Assembly (NCBI GenBank): GCA_018389105.1
Contig: JACATO010002204.1
Location: 2,356,001 to 2,420,000 of the forward strand
From: Nautilus pompilius
Lineage: Eukaryota > Mollusca > Cephalopoda > Nautilida > Nautilidae
Length of the DNA: 64,000 nucleotides
Reading direction: 5' to 3'
Each line of letters opens with the position of its first letter. Position 1 is the stretch's first letter. Below the pieces are notes generated by a model. The model did not search any database. It was not told where the DNA came from and saw only the letters and a list, made by a program, of their open reading frames with translations. Made by a program: the position numbers and the translations under genes. Below are positions 34,440 to 46,539 of the stretch, one piece after another.

Positions 34440-35180
34440 CATACATACATACATACGTAGATTCAATATGAACCATTTAAAGCCACGCATTATTTGCTAT
34501 TTGTCCTTCACCATCTTTAAATTAGTTCTCAAAATGACAGAAAAAATAATTAAAAAAAAAAATTATTACTTACTTTGAATTTATATATATATATATATAT
34601 ATAAAGTCTGATTGTCGTTTAATTAGATATTAATGTGTCTTCAATTATCGATTGGATTTTCTTACTGTTTGGTAGAGCTATTTATTTTAAAGGGAGATAA
34701 CCGCGTGAAAAATTATTCTGTTAACATTAATGTCATCATCCTTGGATTACAGAGTTAATATGCACAGCAAAATATATACACAGAGATAGTGAGGAAGGGA
34801 AACAGACGAAGAGATGCATGATCATTTCCCAGTTTGTTAAAGCCAACCAGCAGATAACTGTACAATCTTAAAAGCATTACGGAGAAAGTCTAGAAATATG
34901 ATATCATCTGTCGTTTAGAGTTTTAGTTATTTACACAATATCCTATGATATCTCCAATCATAATAAATAAACAAAGAACCTGGATAAGGGTAAGTTATTA
35001 CTTCACCGAAATAAACACATTAGCGACAAGTCGAATATTGCGTGTGCGTATATATTTTTTTTGTGATGGGCATAAAGTTGAACAGCTCGGTGATTTTTTA
35101 AAGTGTCGTCCCAGTAGAAAAAAGATGTCAATTTATCTATCGTTTCAGTCTCCTCACGCCAGTTGTCCACTTGTTGTTTG
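33561..35180. other. intergenic DNA upstream of SYT17
   Basis: Contains poly-C/poly-A runs at 33740-33760, a (TTA)n-(TACA)n microsatellite at 34392-34456 and (TA)n at 34581-34604. An AGGGAGATAA word lies at 34691. No coding sequence was recognised. Confidence 0.6.
34392..34456. repeat. (TTA)n followed by (CATA)n microsatellite
   Basis: About 16 TTA units running directly into five ATAC/CATA units. Confidence 0.95.
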
Positions 35181-35188
35181 TTCTAATG

Positions 35189-35710
35189 CAGTGATTCTCA
35201 ACCAGGAGCAAATTTACCCCCTTGGGGGTAAAAATTTACATGGCAGGGGGTAAATATATCATACCTGAAAATTAAGTATTAATTCTGTAATACACTATAT
35301 TTGGTCAGCCTGTATTAGAAAAATTATGGCTGGCATGGGCGTAGATCCTTGGGGGATGCATTCCCCTTTGATGTTGGATGTACTATCTACCATACCTCCT
35401 AAAATTCCTTTGTTTTTAATAATAAAATCATATATATTCACTCAAAATTTATGAATCATAAAATTTGTTCTGAAAAAAGAACTCCTTTTATTGTTAAGAT
35501 TTTATTTATTTTGTTGTCTTTTGATTGTAAATAAATTTCCTCTTCTTCTTCTTAATAATAAAGTGGTTCCATCATCCTTTCTTCTGTGCCTCTATGCCGG
35601 CTATACAGTTTGTTTTTTCTTTTGGCATGGGGGTAAGAGGGTAAATGGCGAGATACATCAACAAGCCAAAGGGGGGGGGTGAATGACAGACGAAGGGTTG
35701 AGAATCACTG
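35189..35710. mobile_element. non-autonomous hAT element (MITE-like)
   Basis: Perfect 15-bp terminal inverted repeats: CAGTGATTCTCAACC at 35189 and GGTTGAGAATCACTG ending at 35710. Flanks are 8-bp duplications with one mismatch, TTCTAATG (35181-35188) and TTGTAATG (35711-35718). Subterminal CCCCTTGGGGGTAAA and GGGGGGGGTGAA are typical of hAT ends. Its 522 bases contain no transposase. The termini are related to those of the element at 1000-2104. Confidence 0.92.
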
Positions 35711-36463
35711 TTGTAATGGTTATAGTAGGTCTGTTAAGTAGACGAAAACAGGACATTGCCACGTCAGTGGCGGTCCTTAGCCCCTCGCTCTCCATGTATA
35801 TACAGTATACACGGAGCGTCTACATGTTATATACACAAGAAGCTGGGAAACATAAGTAAACTTTGCGCAGTTTCGCGTTCCTATAATCCATGTAGACAAA
35901 ACCGTCTCGCGCGATCACGAATTCATTACAATCTCTCTCTCTCTCTCAAACTCCTTCCGACTTTCCTACACATACCTTTTGGACCGGCGAACCCAGGGTC
36001 GGTCGTCTGTTTGTTTTTTCAAATGGGTTATTACTAGTTTCTATTTCAGGAGAGTGTAGTGCACAAGGGAGATAATTCCAGAAGTAGCAATATACGAAAA
36101 CATGGCTAATAGTGTCAGCACTCTTCAATCTGATGCTAATGGCGTTCCGACACGATGAAGAAAGCGATAATTAACGGGCATTTGCTTTCATCTATGCAAC
36201 AACAACAAAAAAACCAAAAATTACTTCGGGCACGGATCCACGCATTCCGAGACATAGTTTAACAACGCTACGTTTCCCGGGAACAGCTGAACAAAGTATA
36301 GCCGTGGTTTTTGTTTGTTCTCTCGCACCTTTACCTTTTCAAAATAATTTTAAAAAAACAAACAAAAAGAAATTACCTCCCTTTCAAAAAAAAAAAAAAC
36401 GAAGACGCTTGAACGCATTTTTGTTCATAACAGAAGAAGCGCAGGACAGCTGTGGGTTTGGTC

Positions 36464-37019
36464 CAGGGGTCGGAAATTTCTCGGACACCGGGGGCCAGAT
36501 TATGGGCCCAAGATCACCTCACGGGCCGGAGTAAAAACAAGAACACTTATAAATGCACAAACATATATATTGCTTTACTACTGCATATCAGCCTTCTTAA
36601 CACAATGAGAAACATGGTGGCGCTTTCACCGTGAACACAGAGATGAAATATCCGGTGAAATGCTACAAGATTTCAAAGTAAGGATATCATTGAGGTGACT
36701 ATCAGTCAACTGTGCACGAAGGAGGTTCTTGGCGAACTTCATTTGAGAAAAATAATTGTTCACAACTATGAGTCGACCCAAACATCGACATGATGACACG
36801 AACCAGGCCCACGATTCCAGGAAAGCGACCACTGGGAAGCATAACATCCCTGAAGAAAGCGGCGGGAGGCAATGAAGAGAAGCGAGAACGAAGCTGGTCC
36901 TCACTCTGCAACTCAATAAGGTCCATTTGGAGATCAGTAGGGGCATCGTCCACAACAATGTCAAATGGCGACGAAAAGAACTTCATCTTGCCAGCTCGCC
37001 TGCGATAAATATGAAGCAT
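36464..37019 (-). mobile_element. hAT transposon relic, one end visible
   Basis: The 3' end starts CAGGGGTCGGAAATTTCTCG and continues with CGGGGGCCAGATTATGGGCC, a classic hAT terminus. The matching other end was not found, so the right boundary is only the limit of recognisable coding. Confidence 0.75.
36640..37019 (-). pseudogene. hAT transposase C-terminus (GTF2IRD2-like), frameshifted
   Basis: The minus strand reads DDAPTDLQMDLIELQSEDQL, then SLPPAAFFRDVMLPSGRFPG, FGSTHSCEQLFFS and, after a frameshift near 36755, QMKFAKNLLRAQLTDSHLND. These are consecutive blocks of the hAT dimerisation region of the GTF2IRD2/EPM2AIP1-like group. The upstream catalytic part is absent. Confidence 0.85.
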
Positions 37020-37653
37020 TAGTCACTTACATTCAGAAGAACAACTAGGGTGCTTGGTTACAATGCGCCAGCAATTCAGCTGCCAAGACTCAGGCATGCG
37101 CTAAAATTAGGAAATGATTGTACTGTGGCTTTCTTAGACTTCTTGTATTTGTATTAATAAAGTGTCGGAAAATATGCAGTTTTACATTGAGTCTCCGTTC
37201 GTCTTTTTGCACCTACACCCATCTCTTTTTCATGTATCCTTTTGTCTACCCTTTCCCCCACCTTTTTTCCCTACACTTTTTGGTATTTATGTTCTCACTT
37301 TTTTTAAAATATCAAAAATAAACTGATCACTTCTAGATTGTTGTGTTTTATTATTTTACAAACCGATGTACATATACACAATTTATCTCTCCCTAGAGGT
37401 AACGAACTATCGGAAATTCTGCTAATTTATCATTCATCGGTCTTCAAAGAAATGTGTTCACCTTAATTTCTTAAGTCTTTTCTAATTCGCTGATAGTTGT
37501 CTTTGCGCCAAGCGCGAGAGTGGCCAATCACTTTAGCAAACTTTTAATGCTTTATCTCGGCATAAAGGACACATTATAGGTTTTCTTTTGGCACAGTGGC
37601 AATTCGCTGTATAACGAAGTAGTGAGAGGTCAACCTGTCAAACAACTTTCTGT

Positions 37654-37755
37654 TTAGCAACCAAACTTCAACATTCCATATGCCGGTTGCCGGTTTTCCT
37701 GATTAGCAACCAGCTGTCGATATTTCAATATGGTGTCTTTTCTAGTTAGCAACCA
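37654..37755 (+). repeat. three spaced TTAGCAACCA words
   Basis: The exact decamer TTAGCAACCA occurs at 37654, 37703 and 37746, with TTAGCAACGC at 37951 and an inverted GGTTGCC at 37685. GCAAC/GTTGC are RFX X-box half-sites. The sequence between copies is only weakly similar. The segment ends beside a candidate exon. Confidence 0.4.
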
Positions 37756-37781
37756 AAATGTGCTTTTTTTTTCTCTTTCAG

Positions 37782-37881
37782 ATGTCTAGGACATCCCAGA
37801 ATAAAGGAGAGTTTTTACCGGACATGACGTGCGGTCCACCACAGTCGAGGGACTCCCAAATGCAAAACATCACTGATAAGG
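37782..37881 (+). CDS. orphan exon candidate
   Basis: A long pyrimidine tract (TTTTTTTTTCTCTTTCAG) directly precedes ATG, then 33 codons beginning MSRTSQNKGEFLPDMTCGPP, ending at a possible donor AAGG|GTAAAA. No family was recognised and no partner exon was found. It may be chance, and the donor is mediocre. Confidence 0.2.
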
Positions 37882-38879
37882 GTAAAACCAGCGAAGTTAC
37901 GATACTGACTAGATAGCGAAAGTGCTGCAGAAGCAAGATAACGGGTCGTCTTAGCAACGCGACATCACACATCCCCAACGTGTGGAAGACAGCAGTTTTC
38001 CGGAAGTGACCCAAAACATAAATAAAAGAAAGTTTTAAATGATAAAATATGTAAAAGGAAATCTTTTCGCTTCTTTTAAATTATAAAGACAACAAAGGAA
38101 ATTAACCTCAGATTGTACTTAATTACTTTTTTCCCCTTTGATTTTGATTTAGTTGTTGCTGTTCGGATACTTTGTTATCCGCCACGTCTTCCTGACCTGC
38201 CACACGTTCACTGACACAAGACTGGGAAGTTTTGTTCGATATATGAAAAAAAAAGACGAAAGCAAGGAAACAAAAATACTCAGCCGTAACAAAAGAGACC
38301 AAATCAAAAATTAAGAAAAAAATTTTTAATCAGATTTTAAATTCGAAATAAAGTACAGGGGCAAACTTTATTTTCCAAAATGTTTAATTCCACACTATTA
38401 TACAAACTAAGCAAAAGATGCTTTAAAACAAAATCTCAACCTAATATAAATTTTGAGGAAATTAATATTAATATACGTGTTAACTTCCTTGTAAAATAAA
38501 TACTGACATGTTGTTAGACAGATATAATTTAGTCTTTAACTTCGCACATTTTTTGCAATAACTTATCTATGCTATTAATTTCATGAAAATTTCAGTTAAT
38601 TTAAACGTACATTACTTTTCAACAGAATATAGCTCTCCTGTCAAGGAGACCACAAACAAACACACAAACGTGTGAGTCATTCAGTTTCCAATTTGTCTTT
38701 GAGTTATGCCATCGCTACTTTTTCTTCTCGCTTCAGAAAAGCTCAAACCATAAGATTTTGTTCTTTGATGTATCGACACCATAAAAGTTCATTTATTATT
38801 TTAAAATGTATTTGTATTTGTAGAATTAACTAAAGAATATACCTGAAATTGCTAAGCAAAAATTTCAATCCAGTAGCAA

Positions 38880-39270
38880 ACTACTTCGCACGTAGTCTTC
38901 CAAAGATCCAGAAAGATAATAATCCTCTGAGATCCATATTAAATTGCATTGGATTACCGTGCCATATTTCGCAAACCATCTTCAAAAGATTCTGGAATCT
39001 CTAACTGGATGTACTATTGTCTCATGTATCAAGAACTCTTCCCATGCAGTAAATACCATTAGTAATTTCACTTTCCAACCTGGAGACATGCTGGTCAGCT
39101 TTAACGTAGAAGGACTGTTAACATATATTTCAACTATTGAGACGTTAACCGTTACATGGAAAACATTTGAACTATACACTGAAGAGTAAAACCAATCTAA
39201 GCGTCAAGACCATCATGGAATTATCAACTTTTGTAACAGCATCAACAGCAGCAACATATCTGCTGTTTTG
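38880..39270 (+). pseudogene. Penelope-like element reverse transcriptase fragment
   Basis: Plus-strand blocks in order: LPKIQKDNNPLRSILNCIG; then, after a frameshift, YFANHLQKILESLTGCT and IKNSSHAVNTISNFTFQPGD; then MLVSFNVEGLLTYIS; then IMELSTFVTAST. They match the Penelope-like RT order LPK.HK...PLRPIVS.IGSP, the .KNSS.F...L block, D.LVSFDV.SLFTNVP and LL.FCL. The first catalytic Asp (SFDV) is N here, so this copy is inactive. The rest of the element was not recognised. Confidence 0.8.
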
Positions 39271-39279
39271 ATCGTGACG

Positions 39280-40049
39280 TTTAACCTGGTATTTATGGGC
39301 TCAACGTTTTACTATCATCTTTAGCAGAACGACGTTGGTCGGCTGGTGAGGCTGCCTGACTTATTTCCAATGGGACATACTTTGGATGATATGCATTGCT
39401 ATTTATATCAGCCCGCCCAGCCGCTGGCCTCGTTCCAATATAGCAATCATCGGTTTCTTCCGCAACTTCCTCCAAACTCTGCTAATCGCTTCGGTGCGTA
39501 GACTTCAAACAGTCATCATCGCAACATAGAGAACAGACAGAATACTGACTATTTGAATTCGCCCCTGTTTCTATACAAGCCATTTATTTATAGACAGTCT
39601 GCAACATTAAAGGAATATGACATTGTAACATGTAATTCACTCAGAACATCATATTGTTAGCTTATATCATATGGGATTAAAGTTTGTGGTATGCACAAAG
39701 CTTCTTTTTAGTGTTCAGTTTAATTACATTTAGCAGATTAATGAAGCGAAACATGTCAGTAAATTTTTGTCATTGTTTCATTGCCTTTTTTTTAGCGTCA
39801 AGTAAATGTAAAATATTAATGCTTCGTTAGCACCAAAATGGCTGCACGAATAATCACTTTGTTGAATAAGGGAGAGAACTCGTTAATCTTACTTCTTACC
39901 ACAATGGTAAATAGTTTTGTTGAATCCACGAGTTGTAACACATTTTACTGCATAAAAGCATACAGAAATATTTTTGAAAAATACTCTAACTTTCTGAAAT
40001 CATTCATTTTTACTTGAAAAATCGTATTTAGTGGGAAAGGAAAGAGCAT

Positions 40050-40113
<64 letters not shown>

Positions 40114-41160
40114 AAAATGAAATATGGTTACAAGATAACTAACTAGCTTTAATCTGAAAAAAAAAATGATTTTGTAATACCGATGACAATAATTTTCTGA
40201 TTATAGCCACAATGCACGAAAACAGGAGTAACAGCGCATAAGTCTCAAGCATTAAGAATCACTGAGCAAAACTCATTTGGAGAATTTCCGCCTTGCGTTT
40301 GAAACATAGCAGTCTTCCATTCGCATCCTAATTGTAAACCATTAGTCATTTTTGAAGAGTTTGTATCGTGCTCTCAAATGTCGGCCGTAATGTACCGATA
40401 AGAATAACGACTCCCGTGTAAAGAGCCAACCCATACCAACGCTTTAACGAAGACGAAGTGAAGTCGAGGTGAACAAAACCATAACAATAGATTTACCGTA
40501 TGCAATTGGCTGAAATTAGCCTCTAATACCTGATCCTGATTTTGTCTGATTATTCGTGGAACAGTTCGTAGCTTCGATCAGAATCCATTCAGCCAACAGA
40601 TCTGATTATTTCTCAGAGATACAGCAGCAGACAGATGCCATTTTTTTAAAGACAGAAAATTTTACATCCATTTGCTTGTTTGTTTTTACAGAATCGTAGC
40701 CAAATAAACAAAAACGATCGGACCTCTGTCAAGACCATGCTACACTATAAGTAATTATAAAAAAAACACTTTAATGAATGTTTATTGACGTAAATGCATC
40801 TAAATAAATAATTATCTCACAAAATACGGTTAATCGGTATTCAGTTATATATTTCACATGAAATCTCTTTAAAAAAAACAAACAAAATAGATAAAACAAT
40901 TCCCTCGACTTCTTTCTACTCAATCGAGTTTTGTCACAAGATCTGACGAGTTCCGCCATTGGCGGTCGCAGAAGCAACAGTAGAACGCGTTTTAGAATTC
41001 ACACCAAAGCATCTAGATGAAAACCTCCACAAAGTATGCTCTGGTGGGTGGAGGGGGAGGGGTAGTCAAGGCTAATAACAACAAAAAAAATTGTGAAATT
41101 GACGGAATCAATCTATTTGCCTTAATATATTATGTTACTCTTCCCCTCTCCTCTTCCGTA
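39280..41160. other. intergenic DNA without recognised genes
   Basis: AT-rich sequence, possibly with the tail of the Penelope-like fragment at its left edge. It includes the (TC)n run at 40052-40112. No coding or RNA gene was seen. Confidence 0.6.
40052..40112. repeat. (TC)n microsatellite
   Basis: Thirty uninterrupted TC units. Confidence 0.98.
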
Positions 41161-41439
41161 TCCAACCGGAAATGACGCAGACTCAGTGTTAGTTGGAACT
41201 CTGCGAGTTTGTAGTCCAGGGTTACCGCTGACAGGTGTAAGTATTCAGATAGTGAGTAGGAAAATCGGCTATCCACTAGATCGCATGTCACGGTACATCT
41301 AGAAAGGAAATCTTTTGTTAATGTGCAGTTATCACTGGGTCTTCAATGATCGGCATAAAAAAAAACATAACATTAAATGTAATGAAGTGCAAACGTTTCA
41401 TAAATTCCTAGTAAGTGTTGGATCTGTTTTCACCAAGGC

Positions 41440-42135
41440 GAATGGCCTTCAACAGTGACATCGCGGCAAGAAGCTGCTGCCATCACTCGCCTTCAAGATT
41501 ATCATGTTGACGTCACCTATGCTAAAGAAATGGGCAAACAAATAGTACAAGTTCATTTAAAAGAAACCACTTCTGTCTAGTTTGGATAAACTTCGTCGAA
41601 AGATTCTGGTCAGAAGACATCTCTGGACAAGACCCTAGAGTAGTGTCAGCGTGTTATTCTTCTTCACTAGAATCCAGGTTTCAGCAGTTCGCATCTGGAG
41701 ATTGAACGTGAGAGTGTTATAGGATAAGATGCAGTCCGGCGCGTTAAAAAGACAGTATCAGTATTTGCCAAAGGATGCTCCAATTCTGTCGGGCACATTA
41801 TCATTTTACATACACATCTGTCATTGTACCATGGAGACATACTGATATTTGGTGCCCATACTTTTCACGAGGGTAGCACTACGTCCCACATCTCTAGTGA
41901 GATCACAGTCTAGAAGAGGAATCAGGGTATTCAAATTATTCCCTGTGTACTCCCCCCAAAGACTTGATATGAATCCAAATGAGCATCTATGGTAGAACCC
42001 GGATTGTCAGCTGAGAGAGATCTATCCGCATCTCACCAATGTGATAAAAATTAAAAGAAAACTTCACATGGATATAAAAAAAAACCTGGACAGAGCGAGA
42101 GATAAATCTCGCTGATTCATTGCCAATAGGAGCTT
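41440..42135 (+). pseudogene. Tc1-like transposase relic
   Basis: Plus-strand blocks in the expected order but in different frames: VTSRQEAAAITRLQDYHVDV (second helix-turn-helix), VLFFFTRIQVSAVRIWRLNV (position of VLFSDESRF...RVWRR), HGDILIFGAHTFHEG (position of GGSVMVWG) and RLDMNPNEHLW (position of SPDLNPIEHLWD). Several stops lie between them, so it is inactive. Terminal repeats were not resolved. Confidence 0.68.
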
Positions 42136-45100
42136 TTTCTGCTGCAAAAAATGGCTCGACTAACTAATAACAACGAGTTTCAGTCCGTTGCTTCTATAAT
42201 TTGGCGATTTGCACAAAAAACAGTGTAATAACAACAGGTAACCATATTATTATTGCAGGGCATTCGTTGTACGTATATAGATCGGGCGCGCAGGCACATA
42301 TTCTAAAGCTCTTTAGTAACAAAATAAGAGAGTGAAATAAAAGTAGATAGTATTTAAGAATTAAGGAAAAATGGTTGTCATTACAATTTAAATAAAATAA
42401 AGTTTGTTTTTTTAAAATTTAATTTATTATTTTTGTTTTCAATGCTTTATCGTCTGAAACTGTTTCTTTAAGGTTTTAACTCAGAGAAATTGTATCACAT
42501 GGTGTTAGACGAAATGAGGTAGATTCTGCAATCTGGCAGAAGAGATCCTCCTATGCTCTCCGGTAGCACATCATAGCCTTTGTATTTGTTTTCTAACTTT
42601 AAAATCAAACTTGATTCCATCTTCGGCTATACGCAAGAGCGATAATATCTCATTAGTCTGGCGCGCTCTTAAACAATTAATTTTACCGTAATTATTTACA
42701 ACGCAAGTAAAAACTATTACTGGACGGGCACCCACCCTAACCATGCCCTGATTTCATTACACCATTCTGGGAAGATTCGCGTGTTGAAACAACAAATTAC
42801 TGACTTCTAACTTTAAACCGGATAGAAATAAAAACAGATAAACCATGTAGCTTAAATGATGTGGGTTCTCGTGAGAAACGCCGATGCGAGCTGTGAACTG
42901 CCTTCATTGTCAACTACAGTAATACCGCGTTGAAAGCTGATTCGCTTTTAAGCTCTTGACTTTGGTTTTTTTTAAAAAAAATTTCTATAAAGTCAGTTAA
43001 AAAAATTGCGCATTCGAATGAACCGGGCGTACCCACCATTTTTGTTTACGCTCGCTGAGCCAATGACGAGCGGCGTATTAGGCGCTCAGAACCAATCAGC
43101 ACTTAGCTGCTTCGGATTAGACTCGAACGCGCCTACCTCTGTTGTCGCCGCTCAAGATGGTTGCCGCTTACCACAACAACGATGTCTTCAGCACTTAATA
43201 AATGACATTGCAGACTATTGTGTGTTTGCATGTACCCCGGTTTATTGTTTAATCAATTAATTGCCTTCGCGTACCAGCAGCCAAATTAAGCCATCGTGTA
43301 TCAGTCGTAGCACTGTTAGGAACGTATCTCCGTGCCAAGTATCTTATAATGACCCCGATGAAAGTTCTCTCTCTCTCTCTCTTCTCCAGGAACGCATCGC
43401 GAGATTTCGACGAGGTATTGCTGTGTTAAAGCGAAGGGTTTTTTTTTTTTTTTTTTTTAATGTGTGGAACATTGTAGAAAAACTCAGGCAACGCGCTTTT
43501 AATAGAACTGTTTCCATGGTAGCACGTGCGTCGCCTGGATAGCGAGAGGCTGCTCGACATCCCGCCAGCAGGTTAATTTGGACTGCGCTGCCGGCCGCTA
43601 ATGGTACTTCGTGAGATGCGTTGCTAATCCGCGACACGAAGATGAGCAAGCGCAACAAGCTTCTTAATATTATTAAAGATATTAAAATGACATGCAGCAC
43701 AGCTGGCTAATGGTCTCGCTCTAATAAGATTTACTTCACATTTAATTCCCGGTAAATTCCACATTTCATCCACTATCTTGATCATTGAATAGATGATATT
43801 CATTTCAGATATTCTGTTTTGTCTTCTTTTTTTTATAGCTGTTTTTACATCTTCGCATTTTTAACGTGCAAATATATATATATTTTTTAATGTTACAACT
43901 AATTAAAGATTTATTTACACGTGTCTTTGGTAAACTGCCGGTACACGACATCATTTAATTACGTTACGGATTATGTCATCGGATAAACGACGCGTCTAAG
44001 GAAATTGTTTCTGGTGATGTAGATATTATAATAAAGTTAGAAGCGAAAAGTGTGAATTCTAACCGAAAAGATACACATAAAACAACGAGAGACGCAAATT
44101 TTAAAATTTTGAAATCCGAACAAATATGTGGCCAGTACTTTGGAGTCGTCATTCAGATTTAATTTATTACCATAATTAAGAACAAAACGGCTTAATAGGG
44201 TCGAAAATTTTTCATTTTACCGTTGGTTCTTTTGCTCTTGTTTCCGATGTATTAGCATGTGACTGTGACACTACTACTTTTTATAGACTATTTCTTGTTT
44301 GTTTTTCAGAAACAATCGAAATTTTGTTTTAGTCATTGATACTGAAAATTTGAATTTGGCATCAGCTAAGGAAATGGCTTCATCAGTGTCGATATAATTT
44401 CTAAGGATGAGTGCTGAAACGTCGAAAAAAGGATTTTGAGGATATTTGTGCAGGGTTAATGAATTTGGAATTTTCAAGCAGTAAAAAATAATTTAAGTAA
44501 TTGAAACAATGCGGTAACGACCAAGAAGGGGGAAGTTCACATTAATGGCGTCTTTAATGTTCTGTTGCTAAATTTTTCACGTCTTATTTGTCGCCAAATA
44601 GAGCCAGAGAAAACAAGCGTAGCTAACTGGACAGATCCGGTATTGAATGGCTCCGTGAAGATGGGTAAAATCCATTTTTTTTTTCTTGAAATTTACTCGT
44701 AATTTCTGATGAAGATTTAATATTTACTGGAACATTAAGGATGTTGGATTATCTTAATACTTTTTTTGCTCGGTGTGTAAATTACTTCTAGTTGCTAGCG
44801 AGTTTTCAGACGGGGAAATATAACTTCACAGCAGCAACGGGGCTTTTGGTAATGGAGTAAATTAGCGTATCTGTTAATGGCAACAGTGTCAGAAAATTCA
44901 TTGAAAAGCGTTTTTTTTTTTTTTTTTACTGTATTAGTAGGTGCAATTCTAAACAGTTTCGAATCAGCTGCATCTAAGTAATCCACAAAAATCGTTCGCT
45001 ACTTGTTTACACAGCAGACATGGAATGCGAAGCAAATAAGAATTTACCATTTTAACGAATACAGAACAGGATCTGAAGGGGATAGAAAGAAGGTAAATTG

Positions 45101-45539
45101 ATAGATTTCTCGTCTCTGTAGAGCGCCGTGCTGAGCAATGCCCCCCATCGATCGGCTTGCTGACTACATCCGACAGAATGCTGGGCCCTTATCGATTCCA
45201 GATTATTACAGTTGTTGTTGTTGTTGTTTATTTGTTTGCCTGCTTTCCCCTTTCTCCCATAAGCTGGTCATAAGGAGGGAAAATGCGGTCAGTGTTTCCA
45301 GCCGAACCGATGGTTCGGGAAATGTTGAGAAGCGGCGAGAGTTCTTAAGTCAGCTGCTACAGCGGAGGCCGTAAGACGCCATACGGCGAATTGGGACAGC
45401 AGAAAGAAAGGGGAAAAAAATATCTTCGTACTCGGCAAATCCCCCTCCCCCCCCAGTTATCAACAACAACCCTTAATTATTTAGTAGTGTCGCTTATATT
45501 AATGATAAATTCTGAGCCAACAATCAAATTTAATAACAA

Positions 45540-45561
45540 TTGTGTGTGTGTGTGTGTGTGT
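45540..45561. repeat. (TG)n microsatellite
   Basis: Eleven TG units. Confidence 0.95.
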
Positions 45562-46184
45562 TAATCACTTTCAGTATCCCAGAAGCTGGATCTCAAATCA
45601 TTTCGCTTTATTAGATCGCTTAGAATTTTATTAAAATTATAATACTTATTTGGTAATTGATATTACTAACCGCCGCTGTGGTTAAACATTTGTTTTTTCT
45701 TCCAATTTACAAAAAAAAAAGAAGAAAAGTGCGGGCGAGGTAGAGATAAATCATAAAGCAGAACTAAAGAGGAATTCGTTTCTTCAAGACCTTAGCTGCA
45801 TGTAAAGAAGGCAAACCATTTGTTTTATTACTTGCAGAGTTGAACGAGAATCGCTCAGAATGGGAAGAAAGAGTAGATAAAAGGGGGATAAAAGGTATTT
45901 ATTTACCAAAGCCTTAGTCGCCAATGCATCTCAAGCCCTGTTGTTTTAAGGCTGGTTTCCGTCATCTTTGTATCGTATTGCATTTAATTAATTAATTATT
46001 TTTTTTTTAAAAAAGAAAAAAAAAGGCAGCATTTCTGAAAATTTAGCAACTTTTTGGTTTTTGGACTCTCAAAATAACCTGAGAGAAAAATGATAATTTA
46101 AAAAAAAAACAACTGAATTATCTCCCCTGTGTTCTGGTCTCAACTTCGTCGTAAAGTGCTACTTTACATGGCGTCCACAAACAA

Positions 46185-46206
46185 GCGAGAGAGAGAGAGA
46201 GAGAGA
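46185..46206. repeat. (GA)n microsatellite
   Basis: About eleven GA units. Confidence 0.95.
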
Positions 46207-46368
46207 TCAACTTATTTTAAGAAAAAATATATAATTAACAAATAAATTCAAATATCTTCAAAAAAAGGGAAAAAGTGAAGCGCTTTATGATTAAATGTTT
46301 AAAGTGATGATATTTTTAAATATATTTAATATTATTAGAACTGTATTTTTATTAAATTAATTAGGGAG

Positions 46369-46369
<1 letters not shown>

Positions 46370-46440
<71 letters not shown>
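46370..46440. repeat. (TTA)n microsatellite
   Basis: About 23 uninterrupted TTA units just outside the 3' side of the degenerate LINE. Confidence 0.98.
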
Positions 46441-46441
<1 letters not shown>

Positions 46442-46539
46442 GTACTTGTCCTTGTGCTTTACTGTGTCCGATCTATGGTTCTAAGGCGGTTGCTACAGTT
46501 TAATTGATGTAACATGACTTCCTAAATACAGTGTAGAGG

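Larger units (their letters stand above)
42140..46360. other. intergenic DNA; a promoter-like patch, no gene recognised
   Basis: Contains a CpG-bearing patch at about 43005-43200 with two CCAAT-type sites (GAGCCAATGACG, ACCAATCAGC) and a YY1-like AAGATGGTTGCCGC, followed only by a 13-codon frame. Other contents are poly-T runs, (CT)n near 43370 and (TG)n at 45540-45561. No protein family was recognised. Confidence 0.5.
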
